From Minicystis rosea (GTDB taxonomy: Bacteria > Myxococcota_A > Polyangia > Polyangiales > Polyangiaceae), in the NCBI GenBank assembly GCA_001931535.1, contig CP016211.1, forward strand, positions 14,647,501 through 14,711,500: a stretch of 64,000 nucleotides of DNA, read 5' to 3'. The notes under the pieces are model-generated. The model did no database searches. It worked only from the letters and a program-made list of their open reading frames with translations, and had not been told where the DNA came from. Numbering within the stretch: the stretch's first letter is position 1; every line of letters begins with the position of its first letter. This document shows, piece by piece, positions 57,749 through 64,000 of this stretch. The translations under genes and the position numbers were made by a program.

Positions 57749-60298
57749 TCACATGGATCCCGTGGTGTTGAGGAGAGACACGCTGGTGTGGATGCCGTCC
57801 CAGCTCGCGATCTCGAGGCTCTTCTTCCACCCGAGGGCCTTGGCGAAGAGATCGATCTCACCCGAGAGCGAGGAGACGTCGAGCGTCGCGGCTGCGCCGT
57901 ATTGCTTGGTCGACACCGAGAGGGAGAGGCTCAAGGGCGTGCGCACGTCGATGAGGGTCAGCTCGCCCTCGACGCCCACGGAGGCCAGCTCGCCTGCGCC
58001 CACGCTCGCCGACGCACCGACGCTGAGGTTGGCGAACGGCGTCACGCTGATGCCCACGCCGCCGAGGTACGGGACGAGCGTCGACTCCGCGCCCACCGTG
58101 CCCGTGATCTCCGCTTCGCACGTCACCGGCACGCCCACGTAGAAGCTCATCGATGCGTCGAAGAACGTCGCGGTGAGATCGGGCGGGTTGAAGGTGTAGC
58201 CGACGGTGCCGCTCACCGCGCCGTGGTCCAAGAGGGTGAGCGACATCCAGTTGCTCGTGCTCCCGACGTTGCCCACGTAGCCGGAGAGATCGACGACCGT
58301 GAAGGGATCGTCGAACAGCGTGCCGCCCACGCCCGCGGAGCCCATGATCTCGGCGAAGCCGGACCCCACGCTCCCAGTGGGGAGGTAGCGCGTGGCCTTG
58401 GCGATGGTGCTGTCCGACGCGGCCTTGCTGCGCAGGTTGTTGATCGAGTTGGCGTCCGCGCCCGCGGCGGAGACCCACATCTCGGCGCCGAAGCGCTTGT
58501 CGCCCCAGCGCTTGTGGTAGCCGTACGACCACGCGCCGTTTCCGAGCTGCGAGGCGCAGCCCGAGCCGGTCTTCTTCCACAGCGTCGACGTCCCATCCGA
58601 GAGCGACAGCGTGCAGCCGTCGAGGGTGAGCTTGCTCCCCGCCGTGTTCCACGTGCCCGTGTCCCACGTGGCGCCGCTCGACCCGTAGATGACCAGGTTG
58701 CCGTCCTGTTGGAAGCACAGCGACTTGCTGCCCACGGTGTTGGAGGACCAGCGGGCCGTGCCATCGGGGCCGTACATCACCAGGTTGCCGTTGGCCTGCC
58801 ACTCCATGCGGAAGTCACCCGAGACGAGGATCCGCTCGGGCGCGCTCGCGTCGCGGCACCACTCCACGGTGCTCTGCGGGCCGTCTTCGTATCGGGAGAT
58901 GGTCCCGCGATCGTTCTCGAACGAGCCTTGTTGGAACCACTGCGTCTTGGACCCCCACAGCGAGACACCGCGATCGTTCACGTCGAGCTCGGTGGGCACC
59001 TCCGCCTTTCCAGCGGTCCCCGAGGCCCAGAGCGGCGCGTCGGCGGCGTCGTAGATGACCAGGTTGCCGTCGGCCTGGAAGCACAGGCGATCGGGCTCGT
59101 ATGCGCCCGGCACCGCATAAGGCGTGTGCCAGGTCTCGTATTCACCGGTCCTCGTGTAGCGCAGCGCGCCCGCACCCCAATAGAGCTCCGTATTGCCGTT
59201 CGGCCCGCGGTTCCACGCGAGGAGCTGATTCGCGCTCGTCGGCACGCACCATCCCTCGTTCATCTTGATCGCGGGCCGATAGCACGGGTCCGCGGTCTCC
59301 CAGGCCTGGGTTGCTCCGCCGGCCACGACCTCGAGCGTGCAGCTCTCGAGCTCGAGCGCATTGTCGGTGCCGGTGGTGGTCTGATCGTGGCTTTGCCACA
59401 CGACCTGACCTGCGCTGTCCTCGATGCGGAGCTTACCGTCGCTCGCGTGACACACCTTGGCGGCGCTCGCGCCCACGAGCGGCGTCGACGAGCCGATACC
59501 CCACTTCCACGTCCCACCACCCTTGGCGACGATGCTCAGATTGCCATATTGGTCCCACTTGAGCGTGGCGGCTTCGTTCTGGAGCAGATCCTGAGGCTGT
59601 TCGGTGGTGTAGCAGAACGTGTCGGTCCGCCGCGCGAACGGCTGCAGATCGTTCTTGGGGACGACGCCGAGCCGCCAATGCGTGCTCCCGTTGTCACGGT
59701 CGGCGGCCTGGCTGGTGGAGACGCAGAGGAGGTTGCCTTCGCAGCCGCTGCGCTTGGTGTCGAGGTAACCACCGATGAAGCTCTTCCAGCCATTCTGGAG
59801 GCGGACGTCTTCGTACTCTCGAATCGGACCGCTGTTGGTCCCGTCGATTCGTAGGACCTTCCAGGTGCCGCTGCCCTGATCACGATTCGACGTCGTGGCC
59901 GTGGAGACGCACAGCCGGTTATCCTCACAAGCGCTCTTCCGCGTGTCGAGGTAGCCGCCGTCGCCGTCACTCAGGCTCTTGAAATAGACGAGGTCACCGG
60001 CCTCCACGGGGGCGCCCGCGGGTTTGCCCGACGCCGAGAGGAGCATCCAGCTCCCGCTGCCCGCTGCCCGAGAGGGCGTGGTCGCCGTGGAGACGCACAG
60101 CTTGTTGTCCTCGCAGCCGGTGCCCTTGGTGTCGAGGTAACCACCCGAGAAGTCGTCATAGCCGTTGCGGAGCCCATAGGTGTGCCCATAGAGGAGCCAC
60201 GATCCCGCGCTCTGCGCCGCGTGCGCCTCGCGCTCGTGGATGCCGGTGATCGCAGCGAGGCCAAAGAGGGCCGAGAGGATGGTGCGCGTCGTCTTCAT
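57749..60298 (-). CDS. Large secreted trefoil-like and B-lectin protein with unknown C-terminal domain
   Basis: An 849-residue secreted protein (signal to about residue 28, AHAAQS). Three repeats with exact 62-residue spacing start with GGYLDT at 52, 114 and 176, each with CExNxLCVST and a GSxxWxL end; a threefold repeat of this kind suggests a beta-trefoil. Several bulb-lectin units follow with the mannose-site pattern QxDxNxVxY: QADGNLVIY and QQDGNLVIY are perfect, QANGNLVMY and QYGNLSIV are variants. The last ~280 residues (from GNGAWSYGYHKRW) are strand-rich, Gly/Ser/Val-rich and unrecognised. The protein may bind glycans of prey or matrix. It could be a secreted adhesin or lectin toxin. 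Confidence 0.82.
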   Translation of the reverse strand: MKTTRTILSALFGLAAITGIHEREAHAAQSAGSWLLYGHTYGLRNGYDDFSGGYLDTKGTGCEDNKLCVSTATTPSRAAGSGSWMLLSASGKPAGAPVEAGDLVYFKSLSDGDGGYLDTRKSACEDNRLCVSTATTSNRDQGSGTWKVLRIDGTNSGPIREYEDVRLQNGWKSFIGGYLDTKRSGCEGNLLCVSTSQAADRDNGSTHWRLGVVPKNDLQPFARRTDTFCYTTEQPQDLLQNEAATLKWDQYGNLSIVAKGGGTWKWGIGSSTPLVGASAAKVCHASDGKLRIEDSAGQVVWQSHDQTTTGTDNALELESCTLEVVAGGATQAWETADPCYRPAIKMNEGWCVPTSANQLLAWNRGPNGNTELYWGAGALRYTRTGEYETWHTPYAVPGAYEPDRLCFQADGNLVIYDAADAPLWASGTAGKAEVPTELDVNDRGVSLWGSKTQWFQQGSFENDRGTISRYEDGPQSTVEWCRDASAPERILVSGDFRMEWQANGNLVMYGPDGTARWSSNTVGSKSLCFQQDGNLVIYGSSGATWDTGTWNTAGSKLTLDGCTLSLSDGTSTLWKKTGSGCASQLGNGAWSYGYHKRWGDKRFGAEMWVSAAGADANSINNLRSKAASDSTIAKATRYLPTGSVGSGFAEIMGSAGVGGTLFDDPFTVVDLSGYVGNVGSTSNWMSLTLLDHGAVSGTVGYTFNPPDLTATFFDASMSFYVGVPVTCEAEITGTVGAESTLVPYLGGVGISVTPFANLSVGASASVGAGELASVGVEGELTLIDVRTPLSLSLSVSTKQYGAAATLDVSSLSGEIDLFAKALGWKKSLEIASWDGIHTSVSLLNTTGSM

Positions 60299-60568
60299 GG
60301 TGAAGTCCTTTCGTCGGAGCGCTGCAGGGGCTTCCGCAGCGGCGCGACGAGGTCCTCCAGAGCAGCCGTCGTGCCGAGGCCGATAGCCGCACGGAGATCG
60401 AGGATTCATGCGGTTTGACGCGGCTTCGATCTCGGCGACGTTCACGTGGACGAAGCGGTGATGTTCAACTGGACGAGGTCTCGACCGACTGGACGACAGC
60501 ACCTCTCGCTCTCACGGCGGGAGCGCCTCGCCCCCGCGGGCCGCGTCGCCGCTTCGGCGCTCACCTCT

Positions 60569-61669
60569 TCAGTCGTGGGCGTGTTGATGATGAAGGTCGG
60601 CGCCGTGGTCGTGGGCGTGCTCGCGTCGCTCGTGACGATGCGGGTGACTGTGCTCGCCGGCGAAGGGCGGATCGTGCGCGTGGTCGTGATGCGCGTCGTC
60701 GTGCCGGTGGGCGTGCTCGTGATCCATCGGCTCGTGGTGATGCCGGTGGTGATGTTGCTCGGTGACGTGCAGATGGATGCCAATCGCGAAGAGCAGACCG
60801 GCAACGACCGTCGTCGCGCCCATCCCGCGCTCACCGATCGACCACGCGACCAGCACGCCGACGAAGGGGCCGATCGCGAAGATCGATCCGGTTCGTCCGG
60901 CGCCGATGCGGCGCTGCGCGAGAAGGTAGAAGCGGAGGCTCAACCCATATCCCAAGGCCCCGAGCCCCACGAGCATGAGCGCGTGAGCGGCCGTGGGCCG
61001 TGCTTCCTCGAGGAGCAAGGAGGCCATCGCCGCGAGCCCCGTCCCGAGCCCAGCCTTCATGAGGACGACCTTGCGTGGATCGAGATCGGAGAGCGGGCGC
61101 GTGAGCGTGTTGTCGAACGACCAGCCCAAGCTCGCCGCCGCGATCGCCATGGGCCCGAGCCACGAGGTGCCCCCGAGGCCGCGGTCGCCGACGACGAGCA
61201 ACGCGCCTCCAGCCGTGATCAGGAGCACGGCGAGCGCGACCTGCCTCCCGATCGCTTCGCGATAGAACGCCCAACCGAGTAGGACGGTGAACACGGCCTC
61301 CAGATTGAGGAGCAGCGACGCCGTCGTCGCCGACGCGCGTTGCAGCCCCCACGCGAGCAGCGTCGGAGCGATGACCGCTCCGATCAAGGCGACGAGGAGC
61401 AGGCGAGGGAGGTGGCGCTTCTGGGGCGGCGGCTCTTCAGCCTTCGAGCTCGGCGCGAAGAGCGACACGCCCGCGGCGCCGAGGTACAGCAACGCAGCCG
61501 TGCCGAAGGCACCCGCCCCCGCGCCCACGATCTTCACCAGCGGCGCGGTGACGCCGAAGCTCACGGCCGCGAGAACCGCGAGCCATGCCCCGACGCGGAT
61601 GGGGTGCGGTGGCGTCTTCACCGGCCGATTGTAGCGCCGCCGAGCTCGCCGCTGTTCGCGGAGCTGCAT
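60569..61669 (-). CDS. EamA/DMT-family transporter with a histidine-rich tail
   Basis: A 366-residue inner-membrane protein. Two EamA repeats form ten helices (AVLAAVSFGVTAPLVKIVGA, LLLNLEAVFTVLLGWAFYRE, LGPMAIAAASLGWSFDNTLT, FAIGPFVGVLVAWSIGERGM). The last 62 residues hold about 25 histidines with Asp/Glu (EQHHHRHHHEPMDHEHAHRH onward), typical of Zn/Ni/Co-binding tails, rare on EamA proteins. It may export a metal or a metal chelator, or the tail may sense metal. The start at 61669 gives a basic prefix; a later GTG would start nearer the first helix. Confidence 0.85.
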   Translation of the reverse strand: MQLREQRRARRRYNRPVKTPPHPIRVGAWLAVLAAVSFGVTAPLVKIVGAGAGAFGTAALLYLGAAGVSLFAPSSKAEEPPPQKRHLPRLLLVALIGAVIAPTLLAWGLQRASATTASLLLNLEAVFTVLLGWAFYREAIGRQVALAVLLITAGGALLVVGDRGLGGTSWLGPMAIAAASLGWSFDNTLTRPLSDLDPRKVVLMKAGLGTGLAAMASLLLEEARPTAAHALMLVGLGALGYGLSLRFYLLAQRRIGAGRTGSIFAIGPFVGVLVAWSIGERGMGATTVVAGLLFAIGIHLHVTEQHHHRHHHEPMDHEHAHRHDDAHHDHAHDPPFAGEHSHPHRHERREHAHDHGADLHHQHAHD

Positions 61670-61813
61670 GAATCCTGCGCGCGAGCTCGATTACGAAGGT
61701 GAGCGTCGCGAAGCCGAGTGGATGCCTCTCGGCGATCTGGAGATGAGGCAGTCCGACTGCGGACAGAGGGGCGGTAAGCAGCGTCGGCCGCATGTCGGGC
61801 TGACGCTCCAAGC

Positions 61814-62938
61814 ATGCTCGACCTACATGACTCGACGGAATCACCCGCAAAGGTCGCGCTGAGAACGGTCACGTTCGAGGATCCCGTGAGCCGGATCATC
61901 CTGAAGGTCCTGGGCTTCGCGCAGCGCCGGCTGCTCTGGTTGCTCCTCTGCGGCTACGCCGTGGCGTGGCTGTTCCCGGGGCCGGGCGTTCGTCTTCGCG
62001 ACGTGTCCGCGGGCTCGCTTCCTTGGTGGAGCGGTGGTCGCGTCGACCTCTCCGTGCCCTTGCTGCTCTTGGCGTTCCTCCTGGCGAATGCGGGCTTCAG
62101 CGCCCGCGCACAGGAGCTCAAGCACCTCACGAGGCACCTTCGGCTCCTCCTCCTCGGGCTCTTGGCCAGCACCCTCCTTCCCGTGATCTTTGCGCTCGTC
62201 GTCGCGTTGTTGACGGCGCCGCTCCATGACGACGCCTTGCAGGGCATCCTGGTGGGTTTGGCGCTCATCGGATCGATGCCCGTTGCCGGCTCATCCACCG
62301 CATGGGCGCAAAACGCCGGCGGCAATCTCGTGCTGAGCTTGGGGCTCGTCTCGATATCCACGCTCGTGAGCCCGCTCCTCGCGCCGCTCGATCTGCACCT
62401 CGTCGCCTACATGGCACGTGGGGACTACGCCGAGGACCTCCATGAGCTCGCATCGCAGGGGAGCAGCGGGTTCCTCGTCGTGGCCGTCGTCGTGCCGTCG
62501 CTGCTGGGCGTGCTCGTGCGTGCCGTGTTGGAGCCGAAGGCTCGTGAAGCGCTGGCGCCGACCTTGAAGCTGCTAAACCTGATCGCGCTCCTGGTGCTCA
62601 ATTATTCGAATGCCGCGAGCGCGTTGCCCCAAGCGTTCAATCACCCGGACTGGGCGCTCTTGGTCATCAGCATCGTGACCACGTCGTCGCTGTGCGTGGC
62701 CGGCTTCGGGGGCGCTTGGCTCATCGCGCGCGCCATGGGTGCGGGCGTGGCCGAGCGCCTTTCCTTGATGTTCGGTGTCGGCATGAGCAACAACGGGACG
62801 GGCCTGGTGCTGGCGTCCACCGCGCTCCCGGATCACCCGGAGGCGATACTGCCGATCATCTTCTACAACCTGGTTCAACAGATCATGGCCGGCATCGTCG
62901 ACGCACGCAGCCGGCGGCGGGACGATCGCCTCGTGTAG
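61814..62938 (+). CDS. BASS-family (bile acid:sodium symporter-like) transporter
   Basis: A 374-residue inner-membrane protein with about ten helices. The BASS blocks include VDLSVPLLLLAFLLANAGFS, GILVGLALIGSMPVAGSSTA, NAGGNLVLSLGLVSISTLVS and the crossing helix FGVGMSNNGTGLVLASTALP near the end, with conserved Asn/Gly at the sodium site. It imports organic anions with sodium; the substrate is not readable (pantoate, pyruvate or bile-acid-like). The ATG at 61814 gives a 30-residue hydrophilic start. Divergent from the EamA gene; a hairpin near 63155 lies before the opposing gene. Confidence 0.88.
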   Translation: MLDLHDSTESPAKVALRTVTFEDPVSRIILKVLGFAQRRLLWLLLCGYAVAWLFPGPGVRLRDVSAGSLPWWSGGRVDLSVPLLLLAFLLANAGFSARAQELKHLTRHLRLLLLGLLASTLLPVIFALVVALLTAPLHDDALQGILVGLALIGSMPVAGSSTAWAQNAGGNLVLSLGLVSISTLVSPLLAPLDLHLVAYMARGDYAEDLHELASQGSSGFLVVAVVVPSLLGVLVRAVLEPKAREALAPTLKLLNLIALLVLNYSNAASALPQAFNHPDWALLVISIVTTSSLCVAGFGGAWLIARAMGAGVAERLSLMFGVGMSNNGTGLVLASTALPDHPEAILPIIFYNLVQQIMAGIVDARSRRRDDRLV

Positions 62939-63154
62939 ATCGGCATTCGTCGCTCTTCTTCGTCAGGTCGACGGCGAGCGTCCCGACCGAGACGGTGATC
63001 GCGTATCTCGATGCGACGAGCGCTAGGCCCGAAGCGGCGAAACACACTGGAAATTGCGGGTGGATCGCGGGGTGGTGGGGCCCCGACGGCTCCGCCGGGG
63101 GTGTGGGGCGTAGGGCGGCGAAGCCGACCCGGAGCCCCACGACGAAGACCAGGG

Positions 63155-63178
63155 CGGCGGGGACGCGAGTCCCCGCCG
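63155..63178. terminator. 10-bp hairpin with GNRA loop between convergent genes
   Basis: CGGCGGGGAC pairs with GTCCCCGCCG around a GCGA loop, 7 bases past the stop of the PRISE-type gene (minus strand). A second GC dyad (CCCCGACGG/CCGCCGGGG) lies at 63081-63100. Confidence 0.65.
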
Positions 63179-63184
63179 TGTGAA

Positions 63185-64000
63185 TCAGGGAATGATGCGC
63201 GCGGCTCGATATCGATTCACCTTCTCGGTGAAGCTGTCGAGGCTCGATCGGTAGGTGAGGAATCCGGCCTTGCGGCTCTTGGTCATGTCGGTGACGCACT
63301 CGATGTTGCGGCCGAGGTCGCCGTCGGTGTGCCACCACGACGCGAGGCGCGTGATGTCGGGCTCGACGAGCGCGTGCTTCGCGGCGACGGCGCGCCACGC
63401 GGTGGACGCGTCCCCCATGCGCGCCGCGAGCGGGCGCGGCGCGCCTGCGAAGCCTTCCCAGGCGATGCCGAAGATCTCGGCGATGCGCGGCCACATCCAG
63501 CGCCAGCGAAAGACGTCGCCGTCGACCACGTTGAAGGCCTGATTGCGCCCCTCCGGATGCGTCGCCGCCCAGACGATGTGATCGGCGAGCAGGTCGGCGT
63601 CCGTGACGTCGGTCAACCCGTTCCACTGCATCGCGGAGCCGGGGAAGATGAAGGGCGCGCCGCTCTCCTTGCACAGCGTGGCGTAGACCGAGAGCGTGAG
63701 CGCCATGTTCATGGCGTTGCCGACCGCGAAGCCGAAGATGGAGTGCGGGCGGTGCACGCTCCAGCGAAAGCCGTTCTTCGCGGCCGCGGTGAAGACCTCG
63801 TCCTCCTGCGCGTAGTAGAAGTTCGGCGCGGAGAGGCGCGGCGCGTCTTCGTGGAACGGCGTGTCGGGCATGACGCCGGCCGCATAGCTCTCGAAGGGGC
63901 CGAGGTAGTGCTTGAGCCCGGTGATCAGGGCGACGTGCTCGATCGAGCGCTCGGGCTCGAGGGCCGCGAGCACGTTGCGCACCAAAGCGCTGTTGACCTC
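63185..64000 (-). CDS. PRISE-type short-chain dehydrogenase/reductase, N-terminus outside the window
   Basis: The C-terminal ~270 residues of an NAD(P)H enzyme of the extended SDR class. ALITGLKHYLGPFESY and NFYYAQEDEVFTAA (catalytic Tyr in YYAQED, with Lys of the PRISE LKHY block) match progesterone 5-beta-reductase/iridoid-synthase-like (PRISE) proteins. HRPHSIFGFAVGNAMNMALT and AFNVVDGDVFRWRWMWPRIA follow in order. The nucleotide-binding GxxGxxG half lies beyond base 64000. Bacterial members reduce activated enones; the natural substrate is unknown. Confidence 0.85.
   Translation of the reverse strand, partial: EVNSALVRNVLAALEPERSIEHVALITGLKHYLGPFESYAAGVMPDTPFHEDAPRLSAPNFYYAQEDEVFTAAAKNGFRWSVHRPHSIFGFAVGNAMNMALTLSVYATLCKESGAPFIFPGSAMQWNGLTDVTDADLLADHIVWAATHPEGRNQAFNVVDGDVFRWRWMWPRIAEIFGIAWEGFAGAPRPLAARMGDASTAWRAVAAKHALVEPDITRLASWWHTDGDLGRNIECVTDMTKSRKAGFLTYRSSLDSFTEKVNRYRAARIIP

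Noticed and set aside
56687..59854. About 1055-codon plus-strand open frame opposite the HEAT and lectin genes
   Set aside because: No recognisable domain, amino-acid composition typical of antisense frames, and it crosses two well-supported genes.

Overview
The window is a GC-rich, gene-dense bacterial chromosome segment. The gene repertoire fits a myxobacterium-like member of the Myxococcota, probably the Polyangiales/Sorangiineae side. The signs are many small lipoproteins, an NtrC-type sigma-54 regulator, an OmpA protein with calcium-type TSP3 repeats, HEAT and lectin secreted proteins, and several VgrGs. This placement is an inference from gene content; no rRNA gene is present to settle it. 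Because of the high GC content, long open frames run antisense to many genes; these were left out.

Left part, 1-9.7 kb (+ strand). After the 3' end of a UDP-GlcNAc 2-epimerase gene and a small secreted protein comes a type VI secretion (T6SS) spike/effector island. It holds a frameshifted vgrG, an SMC/RecF-like ATPase, two tandem DcrB/DUF1795 (Eag-like) chaperones, a prePAAR-PAAR effector, a JAMM-motif metallopeptidase, a second and intact vgrG, and a membrane-anchored GH25 lysozyme. Several of these genes overlap by 4 bp. The sheath, baseplate and ClpV genes are not here, so this is a satellite effector locus.

9.7-19.1 kb (- strand). A heavy-metal RND efflux locus reads response regulator, histidine kinase, stand-alone Fis-type HTH protein, then czcB-czcA-czcC. 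A sigma-54-like promoter sits just before czcB. 19.3-23.1 kb (- strand) holds a four-gene envelope operon led by an OmpA/TSP3 protein.

23.1-38.4 kb. Housekeeping and accessory genes: an NmrA-type reductase beside a decayed AraC regulator, cystathionine beta-synthase, tRNA-Arg(CCU), a DUF4015 protein, 3-methyladenine DNA glycosylase, an alpha/beta hydrolase, an MBL-fold hydrolase, thioredoxin, an ECF-like sigma factor, a carbonic anhydrase-SulP transporter pair, a glutathione transferase and a lipoprotein MsrA.

38.4-64 kb. A third, orphan vgrG follows a pair of identical palindromes. After it come a DUF2891 protein, a beta-propeller/diheme cytochrome lipoprotein, a pirin, an aldose-1-epimerase-like protein, a NuiA-like lipoprotein, an amidase, a long-chain acyl-CoA synthetase, a LysR regulator divergent from a ferritin-like protein, a DUF697-SHOCT protein, a large trefoil/B-lectin secreted protein with a HEAT-repeat neighbour, a His-tailed EamA transporter, a BASS-family symporter and a truncated PRISE-type reductase. 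Many gene ends carry long perfect hairpins without U-tracts.
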